Below, piece after piece: positions 1-8,323 of a DNA stretch of 64,000 nt. The stretch is from Rhizomicrobium sp. Lineage in GTDB: Bacteria; Pseudomonadota; Alphaproteobacteria; Micropepsales; Micropepsaceae. The stretch covers positions 2,681,418-2,745,417 of the forward strand of contig JBBCGL010000001.1 of NCBI GenBank assembly GCA_037200385.1, in the 5' to 3' direction. The position numbers and the translations under genes were made by a program. The notes below the pieces were generated by a model. That model was not told the DNA's origin and ran no database searches. It saw only the letters and a list, made by a program, of their open reading frames with translations. Every line of letters starts with the position of its first letter. Position 1 is the stretch's first letter.

Positions 1-571
1 TCGAGGTCGTCGCGATGTGGCGCAGATAAGGCTCCCACAGGCTCAGGCCGTCGCGTGCGATGTCGGGCTTGGCGCCGTGATCGATCACCAGCGGCAGGTC
101 GGGATAGCGGTCGACGAATTCGTCGAGCATCGGCAGATGGCGCGGCTTGACCAGGGCATCGAAGCGCAGCTTGCCCCGCTGCATGGCGTCGAACACCGGA
201 GCGTGGGCGGGACGCAGCAGCCATTCGTCCTCCGCGATGTCCTGCAGCATCGGGCGCAGGCCGACAAATTTGGGATTGGCGCAGAGCCGCGCGATGCGGG
301 ACGGCGCATCGGAGGCCTCGAAATCGATCCAACCGACCACGCCGGCGACGATGTCATGCGCATTCGCCAGCGCGAGCAGGAAATGCGTCTCCGCTTCGCT
401 GGGCGCGGCCTGGACCAGGATGGTCCTGTCGATGCGCGCGGCGTTGAGGATCGGCTCCAGGTCGGCCGGCAGGAAATCGTGCGCGATCCTGGGATGCGCC
501 TCCGGCCTGAGCCAGCCGTAGTCGCCGCGGTCCATCCGCCAGAAATGCTGGTGGGCATCGATCCGGATCAT
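1..571 (-). CDS. Amidohydrolase, L-fuconolactonase-like (3' end outside window)
   Basis: A TIM-barrel metal-dependent hydrolase of the amidohydrolase 2 family (PF04909), which includes L-fuconolactone and 2-pyrone-4,6-dicarboxylate hydrolases. About 190 residues are visible and the C-terminus lies beyond the window edge. The N-terminus MIRIDAHQHFW carries the HxH metal motif (His7, His9); a later DHGAKP segment fits the metal-binding barrel. The ATG at 571-569 overlaps the stop of the upstream fucU-like gene (ATGA), so the two are translationally coupled. That partner favours a role in fucose catabolism (opening fuconolactone), which is inference. Family assignment is firm, substrate is not. 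Confidence 0.8.
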   Translation of the reverse strand, partial: MIRIDAHQHFWRMDRGDYGWLRPEAHPRIAHDFLPADLEPILNAARIDRTILVQAAPSEAETHFLLALANAHDIVAGVVGWIDFEASDAPSRIARLCANPKFVGLRPMLQDIAEDEWLLRPAHAPVFDAMQRGKLRFDALVKPRHLPMLDEFVDRYPDLPLVIDHGAKPDIARDGLSLWEPYLRHIATTS

Positions 572-996
572 GGCCGGATCACGCCCTTCTTCAGGATCAG
601 GTTGCCGTAGAGGCGTGTTTCGCCGGTGGCGATCACCGCGACGGCGGCGCGGGCCCGTTCGTAGAACGCGAAGCGCTCGACCGCTTCGATCGCGCCCGCA
701 TAGCCGCCGCCCGCCAGCGCCTGCGCGAAGGCCGCGGTCACCGGCGGCACGTCGTCCGGCTTGTCCACCACCGCCATGCGGAAGGCCGCGGCCGGGACGA
801 AATCATCGAGCGGCAGGACCGAGACGATCGCCGCGACCATGCGCGGCGCGTCCGTTCCTTCGGCACGGATGACACATTTGTTGGTGCTCGAGGCGGGAAA
901 ATTCGCATCGGCGACAACGATCTCGTCGCCATGCCCCATGCCACGCAGGACCGCCAGCAATGCCGGACCCAGAAGGGGATCGAGACCCTTCAACAT
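568..996 (-). CDS. fucU: RbsD/FucU family, probable L-fucose mutarotase
   Basis: A 142-residue protein of normal FucU length. FucU interconverts alpha and beta anomers of L-fucose in the cytoplasm. The N-terminal segment MLKGLDPLLGPALLAVLRGM and the following GHGDEIVVADANFP match the family; His22 sits where the catalytic His of FucU is expected. It is the first gene of a two-gene unit with the overlapping lactonase-type amidohydrolase, which supports a fucose rather than ribose role. A GH29 fucosidase lies 15 kb away. The ATG at 996 is preceded by only a weak ribosome-binding site. RbsD (ribose pyranase) is the alternative. Confidence 0.85.
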   Translation of the reverse strand: MLKGLDPLLGPALLAVLRGMGHGDEIVVADANFPASSTNKCVIRAEGTDAPRMVAAIVSVLPLDDFVPAAAFRMAVVDKPDDVPPVTAAFAQALAGGGYAGAIEAVERFAFYERARAAVAVIATGETRLYGNLILKKGVIRP

Positions 997-1210
997 CTTT
1001 CGGTTCCGTGCCGCCGCAAATCCCGTTCCTGCCCGTGGCTTGCCGTCTTCACGACGGTCTCAAAGCCCAACTGTACGGAGGTTGCAATGCGGGCCGCAAG
1101 CGCGCCGAAGATTTTGCAATCCGTCGCGATACCCACCATGGACGGCCCGCCGATTGTGACGCTAAGCTATCGGCTGTTTTCGAGCGTGCCGGGATTCGTA
1201 AGGGGGGCAT

Positions 1211-1933
1211 TTGCGGTATCTGGGTTTAGCGGCAATCCTGGCGCTGTGCGCCGGATTGGGGGCCTGTTCGACGACGCCCGAGGAGCAGGAGCAGAACGAT
1301 CCGTTCGAGTCGCTCAACCGGCACGTCTTCGCGTTCAATCGTGGCCTGGACAACCGGGTCGCGCTGCCGGCGGCGACGTTCTACAAAAGCGTCACCCCGA
1401 CGACCCTGCGTGTGCACCTGCACGACTTCCTGACCAACCTGCACCTGCCGGTGACCTTCGCCAATGACGTGCTGCAGGGCCATCTGGAGCGCAGCGGCGA
1501 GGCATTGGGGCGTTTCGCGGTGAATTCGACGCTGGGCGCCGCGGGCGTCTTCGACGTCGCGACCGATTGGGACATGCCCTATCACGAGGAGGATTTCGGC
1601 CAGACGCTCGGCTATTACGGCGTCGGCGAGGGGCCTTATCTCATGGTGCCCCTGGGCGGCCCGGCCACGCCGCGCGATATCGCGGGCGGCGTCGCCGACG
1701 GCTACATCAATCCGCTCGGCTATTTGCGCTGGCGGCACAAGAATTATTACTGGTCCTGGCCGCTTCGGGTGCTTTCCCTCGTCGACTCCCGTTCTCTGAG
1801 CATCGATGCGCTTCGCGAGATCCAGCGGTCCTCCATCGATCTCTATGCCACGACCCGCAGCCTCTACCGCCAGTCGCGCAATGCCGAGATCCGCAATGGC
1901 GAGCCCGACGTGACGGGTTTGCCGGACTTCTAA
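1211..1933 (+). CDS. mlaA: MlaA (VacJ) family outer-membrane lipoprotein
   Basis: A 240-residue MlaA/VacJ lipoprotein, the outer-membrane component that removes mislocalised phospholipid from the outer leaflet and passes it to the Mla pathway. It has a hydrophobic signal and a lipobox LGAC with the lipidated Cys at residue 19. The family signature DPFESLNRHVFAFN follows, then NSTLGAAGVFDVA and GPYLMVPLGGP. The start is TTG at 1211, after a G-rich ribosome-binding site. hpnN begins about 20 bp after its stop on the same strand, so the two are probably cotranscribed. No other mla genes (mlaB-F) are in the window. Confidence 0.93.
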   Translation: MRYLGLAAILALCAGLGACSTTPEEQEQNDPFESLNRHVFAFNRGLDNRVALPAATFYKSVTPTTLRVHLHDFLTNLHLPVTFANDVLQGHLERSGEALGRFAVNSTLGAAGVFDVATDWDMPYHEEDFGQTLGYYGVGEGPYLMVPLGGPATPRDIAGGVADGYINPLGYLRWRHKNYYWSWPLRVLSLVDSRSLSIDALREIQRSSIDLYATTRSLYRQSRNAEIRNGEPDVTGLPDF

Positions 1934-1953
1934 CCGTCCGCTAAAAGCCCTTG

Positions 1954-4545
1954 ATGTCCTTGATCGAACGCATCGTTGCGGCGTGCTGCCGTGTGCCTGC
2001 CGCCGTGGCCCTGCTGTTCGCGGGCCTGAGCGTGGCCGGGGCCTGGTACACGGCCCAGAATTTCCAGATGGACACGGATTCGAGCAAGCTGATCTCCCGC
2101 GACGTCCCCTGGCGGCAGCACGAGATCGCGTTCGACAAGCTGTTCCCGCAACAGGTGAACCTGATCCTCGTCGTGGTCGACGGCGAGACGCCGGAACTGG
2201 CCGAAGCGGGAACCCAGGCCCTGACCGACGCCCTGGCGGGACGCAAGACGCTGTTTTCCGTCGTGCGGCGGCCGGATGGCGGCGACTTCTTCAACAAGAA
2301 CGGTCTGCTGTTCCTGTCCGTGCCCGAAGTGCGGGCGAACACCGAGCAGATGATCCAGGCCGCGCCGTTCCTCGGACCGATGGCGAGCGATCCGTCGCTG
2401 CGCGGGATCATGGGCAGCCTGCAGACCGCGCTGATGGGCGTGGCGCGCGGGCAGGCCAAGCTGTCCGACATCGACCGGCCGATGAAGGGCTTCGGCGACA
2501 CGCTGGCGAAGGTCGCGGCGGGCGGGAACACCCACCTGTCCTGGCGCTCGCTGGTGACGGGTGCGCCGGCATCGGGCCGCGAGACCCGCCGCTTCATCGA
2601 GGTGCAGCCGCAGCTCGATTTCGGCGCGCTGGAACCCGGCGCGAGCGCGACGGACGCGATCCGCGCCGCGGCGCGCGGCCTGCACCTCGATGAGGCGCAT
2701 GGCGTGCGGGTGCGCCTGACAGGTCCGGTGCCGCTATCGGACGAGGAATTCGCGACCCTGGCCGAGCGCGCGGCACTGATGGGCCTGGCCATGATGGCGG
2801 CGGTGCTGGCGACGCTGTGGCTGGCGGTGCGCTCGTTCAAGATCATCGCCTGCATCCTGCTCACGCTGGTTGCGGGCCTCGCGATCACCATGGCGCTCGG
2901 CCTCGCGGTCGCGCATGTGTTCAACATCATCTCGATCGCGTTCGTCGCGCTGTTCGTCGGACTGGGCGTCGATTTCGGCATCCAGTTCTGCGTGCGCTAC
3001 CGCTATGAGCGGTTCGTCGGCAACGACCTGCGCAAGGCGCTGAGCTGCGCCGGGCGCAGCGTCGGCATGCCGCTGGCCCTGGCGGCGGGCGCAACGGCGG
3101 CGGGGTTCTTCTCCTTCGTCCCGACCGATTATGCCGGCGTGGCGCAGCTCGGCGAGGTCGCGGGCATCGGGATGATCGTGGCCTTCACGCTCGGCATCAC
3201 GCTGCTGCCGGCCCTGCTGGTGCTGGTGGATCCGGGGCCGGAGAAGGAAGAGGTCGGCTATCGCTTCTTCGCCGCGGTGGACCGCGCCATGCTTTCGCAC
3301 CGCCGGCTGGTGATGGGCGCCGCGCTGCTGATCGGGCTGGTCGCGCTGGCGCTCACCACGATGGTCAAGTTCGACTTCAATCCGCTCAATCTGCGCAGTC
3401 CGAAGACCGAGTCGGTTTCGACCATCCTCGACCTGACCAAGGATCCGCAGACCTCGCCCAACACGATCGACGTGCTGGCGCCCAACCTCGACGCGGCCAG
3501 GGTGAAAGCCGCCAAGCTGGCGAAGCTCAAGGTCGTCGGCCAGGCGATCACCCTCGCCGATTTCGTGCCCGACGACCAGCCGGCCAAGCTGAAGCTGATC
3601 GCGGACGCCGACATGCTGCTCGATCCCGTGATCAATCCGTTCGGCGTGAAGCCGGACCCGAGCGATGCCGAGCTCGTGGCGAGCCTGCGGGCGACGGCGG
3701 CCGACCTGCGCCGGGCGGCGGCCGGCGATGCGGGTGCCGCGGGCCGCGATGCGGCGGCGCTGGCCGGTACGCTCGACACGCTCGCCAGCGGCAGCGCGGC
3801 GTTGCGGGCGCGCGCGACCGAAGCGCTGGTCCCCGGCCTCAAGGTGCTGCTGGGGCAGATGAGCGCGTCGCTGCAGGCCGCACCGGTGTCGATCGCGAGC
3901 ATGCCCGCGGACATGGTGCGCGACTGGGTGGCGAAGGACGGGACGGCGCGCATCCAAGTGTTCCCCGCCGACACCTCGGGCAGCAACCAGTCGCTCAACG
4001 CGTTCTCCAAGGCGGTGATGGCCGTGGTGCCGGACGCGACCGGCGCGCCGATCTCCATCCGGCAGTCGGGCACGACCATCGTCAACGCCTTCATCCATGC
4101 CGGCGTGCTGTCCTTCGCAGTGATCACCGCGCTGCTGCTGCTCGCGCTGCGCCGCATTCGCGACGTGCTGCTGACCATCATCCCGCTGCTGCTGACCGGC
4201 CTGCTGACCATGGCGACCACGGTGGTGATCGGGCTCCAGCTCAACTTCGCCAACGTGATCGCATTGCCGCTGCTGTTCGGGATCGGGGTGGCGTTCAATA
4301 TCTATTTCGTGATGGCATGGCGGGCCGGCCAGGTCGACCTGCTGCAGTCGAGCCTGACGCGCGCGGTGATCTACAGCGCGCTGACCACCGCCTCCGGCTT
4401 CGGCAGCCTGTGGCTGTCGAGCCATCCCGGGACCGCGAGCATGGGCGAGCTCCTGATGATCTCGCTGGGCTGGACGCTGGCGACCACGCTGTTCTTCCTG
4501 CCGGCGCTGATGGGGCGTCCGGACCACCCGCGGCCGAGGCGCTGA
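1954..4545 (+). CDS. hpnN: HpnN-type hopanoid RND transporter
   Basis: An 863-residue inner-membrane RND protein of the HpnN/MMPL class, which moves hopanoids from the inner to the outer membrane. The layout is typical: one N-terminal helix (about 10-30), a periplasmic domain, a helix block near 270-430 including a GLGVDFGIQF segment, another helix near 445-470, a second periplasmic domain, and a C-terminal helix block (about 710-860). The N-terminal text FQMDTDSSKLIS matches HpnN. The ATG at 1954 is preferred over the adjacent TTG at 1951. It follows mlaA closely, which suggests joint work on outer-membrane lipid composition. No squalene-hopene cyclase gene is in the window. Confidence 0.88.
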   Translation: MSLIERIVAACCRVPAAVALLFAGLSVAGAWYTAQNFQMDTDSSKLISRDVPWRQHEIAFDKLFPQQVNLILVVVDGETPELAEAGTQALTDALAGRKTLFSVVRRPDGGDFFNKNGLLFLSVPEVRANTEQMIQAAPFLGPMASDPSLRGIMGSLQTALMGVARGQAKLSDIDRPMKGFGDTLAKVAAGGNTHLSWRSLVTGAPASGRETRRFIEVQPQLDFGALEPGASATDAIRAAARGLHLDEAHGVRVRLTGPVPLSDEEFATLAERAALMGLAMMAAVLATLWLAVRSFKIIACILLTLVAGLAITMALGLAVAHVFNIISIAFVALFVGLGVDFGIQFCVRYRYERFVGNDLRKALSCAGRSVGMPLALAAGATAAGFFSFVPTDYAGVAQLGEVAGIGMIVAFTLGITLLPALLVLVDPGPEKEEVGYRFFAAVDRAMLSHRRLVMGAALLIGLVALALTTMVKFDFNPLNLRSPKTESVSTILDLTKDPQTSPNTIDVLAPNLDAARVKAAKLAKLKVVGQAITLADFVPDDQPAKLKLIADADMLLDPVINPFGVKPDPSDAELVASLRATAADLRRAAAGDAGAAGRDAAALAGTLDTLASGSAALRARATEALVPGLKVLLGQMSASLQAAPVSIASMPADMVRDWVAKDGTARIQVFPADTSGSNQSLNAFSKAVMAVVPDATGAPISIRQSGTTIVNAFIHAGVLSFAVITALLLLALRRIRDVLLTIIPLLLTGLLTMATTVVIGLQLNFANVIALPLLFGIGVAFNIYFVMAWRAGQVDLLQSSLTRAVIYSALTTASGFGSLWLSSHPGTASMGELLMISLGWTLATTLFFLPALMGRPDHPRPRR

Positions 4546-4648
4546 CATGCGGCGTGGCATTCGCCATGGCGAAAGGGGCCGGTCCCGGCCCAAAATCCGC
4601 CCGGTTCTCGCGGTGGCCTGTCCCCGCCGCTCGTGACAAAATGGCGCC

Positions 4649-5545
4649 ATGGCCGACTCCACCGCCGACATCGACACCTTCTCCTACGCCGATCCGGCCG
4701 ATCCCCGGCTGAAGCGGCTGTTCATCCGCATCGTCGAGCGCATCACGGGCCAGCCCTATCTGAAATGGCTCTACGACGACAACCGCGCCAATCCGGTGCC
4801 CGGCGAGGATTTCTGGGACGCGGCGGTGCGCAAGCTCGAGCTGCACGTCAAGTACAACGCGGACGCGTTGGCCAAATGGCCAAAGGCCGGGCCGCTGGTC
4901 GTGGTGGCGAACCATCCCTTCGGCGTGCTGGATGGGCTCCTGATCTGCCATCTGGTGGCGAAGGTCCGCAAGGACTTCCGTGTGCTGACCAATGCGGTGC
5001 TGCTGCGCGCCGAGGAGGTGAAGGAATTCCTCCTGCCCGTCGATTTCGCCGAGACCGAAGAAGCGCTGAAGACCAACCTGCGGACCCGCGCCGAGGCCAA
5101 GAGCCATCTGATGAAGGGCGGCTGCCTCGTCGTGTTCCCGGCCGGCGGCGTCTCGACCACGCCGACCATCTGGCACAAGCGCGCCATCGACACGGAGTGG
5201 AAGAACCTCACCGCCCGGCTGATCGCACAGGCCAAGGCGCCGGTCGCGCCGGTCTATTTCGCCGGCCAGAACAGCCGGCTGTTCCAGATCGCCAGCCACA
5301 TCTCGATGACGCTGCGCCTGTCGCTGATCTTCAAGGAAGTGCACGACCGCATCGGCTCGGACGTCCATATCCGCCTCGGCGACATCCTGCCCTACGACCG
5401 CCTCGCGGGGATCAACGACCGCCAGTCGGTGATGGACAAGCTGAAGGAGATCACCTACTCGCTGGGCGACGGCGTGCCGGCGAAACACGTCAAGCGCGGC
5501 GGCAAGCGGCCCAGGCGCGATCCGCGCGGCCGGCCCTATCCGTGA
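4649..5545 (+). CDS. PlsC/OlsB-type lysophospholipid acyltransferase family protein
   Basis: A 298-residue glycerophospholipid-type acyltransferase. The catalytic block NHPFGVLDG (His89, Asp95) is the form found in the OlsA/hemolysin-like acyltransferases, with five residues between His and Asp. A later FPAGGVS segment (about 167) corresponds to the phosphate-binding motif. The Arg/Lys-rich C-terminus suggests peripheral membrane binding. It starts 103 bp after hpnN, and its stop overlaps the GTG of lutA (GTGA), so it is translationally coupled to lactate oxidation genes rather than to lipid genes. The acyl donor and acceptor are unknown. Confidence 0.8.
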   Translation: MADSTADIDTFSYADPADPRLKRLFIRIVERITGQPYLKWLYDDNRANPVPGEDFWDAAVRKLELHVKYNADALAKWPKAGPLVVVANHPFGVLDGLLICHLVAKVRKDFRVLTNAVLLRAEEVKEFLLPVDFAETEEALKTNLRTRAEAKSHLMKGGCLVVFPAGGVSTTPTIWHKRAIDTEWKNLTARLIAQAKAPVAPVYFAGQNSRLFQIASHISMTLRLSLIFKEVHDRIGSDVHIRLGDILPYDRLAGINDRQSVMDKLKEITYSLGDGVPAKHVKRGGKRPRRDPRGRPYP

Positions 5546-6300
5546 GCACCCGCCCGCGCGTCGGATTGTTCGTCACCTGCCTGGTCGATCTCGTGCGGCC
5601 GCAGATCGGCTTTGCGGCCGTCAAGCTGCTGGAGCAGGCCGGCTGCGAGGTCCATGTGCCGCCGACCCAAACCTGCTGCGGCCAGCCCGCCTGGAATGCC
5701 GGCGCCGATGGTCACGCGCGCGAGATCGCGCGCAACGTCGTCGCCGCCTTCGAGGGTTTCGACTACATCGTGGCGCCGTCGGGCTCCTGCGCCGGGATGA
5801 TCAAACGGCATTATCCCGAAGTGTTCGAGACGGATGCGGTCTGGTTGCCGCGCGCCCGGGCGCTGGCCGCGAAAACACATGAATTGCTGTCATTCCTGGT
5901 GAAAGTGTGCGGCATGACCGGCGTGACGGCGCAGTACGCCAAGCGCGTCTGCTACCACGATTCCTGCTCGTCGCTGCGCGAGATGGGCGTGAAGGCGGAA
6001 CCGCGCGCGCTCCTCGCCACCGTCGGCGGACTGAGCATCGGCGAGCTTTCCGATCCGCAGGTCTGCTGTGGCTTCGGCGGGCTGTTCAGCGTCAAATATC
6101 CGGAGATCTCCGAGCGCATGGCGGACGACAAGATCGCCGATGCCTGCGCCACCGGCGCCGGCGCGCTGATCGGCGGCGACCTGGGCTGCCTGCTGCATCT
6201 CAAAGGCCGCATGGCGCGCCAGGGCAAGACGCTGGAGGTCCGACACGCCGCCGAAGTGCTGGCGGACATGGGCGGCGAGCCGGCGCTGGGCGAGCCGTGA
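5542..6300 (+). CDS. lutA: LutA, lactate utilization Fe-S protein
   Basis: A 252-residue protein with two cysteine-rich CCG domains, as in LutA/YkgE, part of the cytosolic LutABC complex that oxidises L-lactate to pyruvate. The first motif is QTCCGQPAWNAG (Cys45, Cys46), the second VCCGFGGLFS in the C-terminal half; a further pair is seen around YHDSCSSLREMG. The start is the GTG at 5542, overlapping the acyltransferase stop; this gives a normal family length, whereas the longer open frame upstream lies inside the acyltransferase gene. It is followed by lutB with another GTGA overlap. Confidence 0.9.
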   Translation: MSTRPRVGLFVTCLVDLVRPQIGFAAVKLLEQAGCEVHVPPTQTCCGQPAWNAGADGHAREIARNVVAAFEGFDYIVAPSGSCAGMIKRHYPEVFETDAVWLPRARALAAKTHELLSFLVKVCGMTGVTAQYAKRVCYHDSCSSLREMGVKAEPRALLATVGGLSIGELSDPQVCCGFGGLFSVKYPEISERMADDKIADACATGAGALIGGDLGCLLHLKGRMARQGKTLEVRHAAEVLADMGGEPALGEP

Positions 6301-7706
6301 GCCCCGATCCCAAAGCCTTCCCGCAAGCAGCACGCGACGCGCTGAAGGACCCGCTGCTGCGCCCCGCGCTGGGCCGTCTCAAGACCCATTTCGGCGCCGG
6401 CCGCGCCGCGGCGGTGCAGCGCTATGGCGATTTCGAGTCGCTGCGCGAGGCGGGCAAGGCCATCCGCGACCATGCGGTGACGCATCTGGACGACCTGCTC
6501 GTGACCTTCGAGGCGTCGGTGAATGCACGCGGCGGCACGGTGCATTGGGCGCGCGATGCGAGCGAGGCGCGGCGCGCGATCCTGACCATCCTGCAGGACG
6601 CCGGAGCCGGGACCGTCACCAAGGGCAAGTCCATGGTGACGGAGGAGATCGCGCTCAACCCGTTCCTCGAAGCCAACGGCATCGTGCCGGTCGAGACCGA
6701 CCTGGGCGAATACATCATCCAGCTGCGCAAGGAGCCACCCAGCCATATCATCGCCCCGGCCTTCCATCTGTCGAAGGAGCAAGTCGCGCAGACCTTCCTC
6801 GCCGCGCATACCGGTCTCGATCCCAAGCGCTCGCTGGAGGAGCGCAACGCGCTGGTGCAGGAAGCCCGCGCCATCCTGCGGGCACAGTTCGAGACGGCCG
6901 ATGCCGGGATCACCGGCGCCAACTTCCTCAGCGCGGCCGATGGCGCCGCGGTGATCGTGACCAATGAGGGCAATGGCGACCTCACGCGCCTTCTGCCCAA
7001 GACGCATATCGTGGTCACCGGCATCGAGAAGGTGGTGCGCGACATGACCGACGTGGCGGTGCTGCTGCGCCTGCTGCCGCGCTCGGCGACCGGGCAGCCG
7101 ATCTCGACCTATGTCAGCGTAATGGCGGGGCCGCGCGGTACCGCGGAAACGGATGGGCCGGAGAACTTCCATATCGTGCTGGTCGACAACGGACGCTCGA
7201 GCCTGATCGGCACCGAGGCGCAGGACGTGCTGCGCTGCATCCGCTGCAGCGCCTGCATAAACCATTGCCCGATCTATGGCGCGGTCGGCGGCCACGCCTA
7301 TGGCGCGACCTATATGGGGCCGATCGGCGCGGCGCTCAATCCGGGCGTGATGGGCGTCGCGGAAGCGGCGCATCACGCCAATGCCTCGACCTTTTGCGGC
7401 CGCTGCGCCGAGGTCTGTCCGGTGATGATCCCGCTGCCGAAGATCATGCGGCATTGGCGTGCGGTGGAATACAGCAGCGGTCTGGCGCCCAAGGCGATCA
7501 CGCGCGGGCTTGGGCTGTGGGCCTTCGCAGCGAAGCGGCCGGCACTCTATCGCTTCGGCACGCGCGTCGCGGCGCGGCTGCTGCGTCTGATGGCCAGCAG
7601 CGGCATGGTCCGCGCCCTGCCGGTCAAGAACGGCTGGTTCGCGGTACGCGACTTCCCGGCACCGCACGGCAAGACCTTCCAGCAGCAATGGAAGGCGCGG
7701 CGATGA
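6297..7706 (+). CDS. lutB: LutB, lactate utilization iron-sulfur protein
   Basis: A 469-residue LutB/YkgF protein. The N-terminal two thirds is a LUD domain, including GAGTVTKGKSMVTEEI. The C-terminal third holds a ferredoxin-like pair of Fe-S motifs, CIRCSACINHCP and CGRCAEVCP, expected to bind two [4Fe-4S] clusters. It passes electrons from lactate within the LutABC complex. The GTG at 6297 overlaps the lutA stop (GTGA), and its own stop overlaps the lutC ATG (ATGA). No lactate permease or FadR/GntR-type regulator is adjacent, so control of the set is not apparent. Confidence 0.92.
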   Translation: MSPDPKAFPQAARDALKDPLLRPALGRLKTHFGAGRAAAVQRYGDFESLREAGKAIRDHAVTHLDDLLVTFEASVNARGGTVHWARDASEARRAILTILQDAGAGTVTKGKSMVTEEIALNPFLEANGIVPVETDLGEYIIQLRKEPPSHIIAPAFHLSKEQVAQTFLAAHTGLDPKRSLEERNALVQEARAILRAQFETADAGITGANFLSAADGAAVIVTNEGNGDLTRLLPKTHIVVTGIEKVVRDMTDVAVLLRLLPRSATGQPISTYVSVMAGPRGTAETDGPENFHIVLVDNGRSSLIGTEAQDVLRCIRCSACINHCPIYGAVGGHAYGATYMGPIGAALNPGVMGVAEAAHHANASTFCGRCAEVCPVMIPLPKIMRHWRAVEYSSGLAPKAITRGLGLWAFAAKRPALYRFGTRVAARLLRLMASSGMVRALPVKNGWFAVRDFPAPHGKTFQQQWKARR

Positions 7707-8296
7707 GCGCACGTGACGCGATCCTCGAGTCGATCCGCGTTCGGCGGCTGGCACGGGCCCCGATGCCCGGCATCTATCGCGCACCGCGCAGCGACGGCGA
7801 TCTCGCGGAGGTCTTCGCGAAGAAGATGTCCGCGCAACACGCAGATGTGCGGATGCTGGACAGCATGGCCGAGGTGCCCGCCGCCATCGCCGACATCCTG
7901 CGCGGCCGCAACATGGCGGCGACGGTGCATGTCCCGCCCGGCAGCGAACTCGAAACGCTGGCGCTGCCGAATGTCGAGGTGCGGCGCGGACCGCCCGGCC
8001 CGTTCGACGCCGCGGTGACGCGCGCGCCCTTCGCCATCGCGGAGACCGGCACCCTGGTCTATCCGAGCGGCAAGGGCGCACCTGCCTCCTGGCACTTCCG
8101 CCCGGTGCTGGAGATCGCGATTCTGCGCGCCGGCGACGTGGTGGCGGAGCTGGAAGACGTGCTGGCCAAGCTCGGCCCCCTGCCCTCGACCCTGAACCTC
8201 GTGAGCGGCCCGTCGCGCACCGGCGATATCGAGCAGACGATGGAGCTCGGCGCGCACGGCCCCAAGGCGCTGGCGGTGCTGGTGGTGCGCCACTGA
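7703..8296 (+). CDS. lutC: LutC, lactate utilization protein C
   Basis: A 197-residue LUD-domain protein (LutC/YkgG), the third subunit of the L-lactate oxidising complex. The middle region contains APFAIAETGTLVYPSG, the conserved LutC segment, and the C-terminus GPSRTGDIEQTMELGAHGP is diagnostic. The ATG at 7703 overlaps the lutB stop. This is the last gene of the mlaA-to-lutC run; the next gene at 8324 is convergent. Confidence 0.92.
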   Translation: MSARDAILESIRVRRLARAPMPGIYRAPRSDGDLAEVFAKKMSAQHADVRMLDSMAEVPAAIADILRGRNMAATVHVPPGSELETLALPNVEVRRGPPGPFDAAVTRAPFAIAETGTLVYPSGKGAPASWHFRPVLEIAILRAGDVVAELEDVLAKLGPLPSTLNLVSGPSRTGDIEQTMELGAHGPKALAVLVVRH

Positions 8297-8323
8297 TTGC
8301 CCCCCTTGCGGGGAGGTGAAATT

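Noticed and set aside
2734..4677. 647-codon minus-strand frame opposite hpnN
   Set aside because: Composition is dominated by Arg, Gln, His and Ala with no recognisable motif; hpnN on the other strand is clear.
8300..8314. Possible hairpin between convergent lutC and acyl-CoA synthetase genes
   Set aside because: Only a 4-bp CCCC/GGGG stem; too weak to call a terminator.
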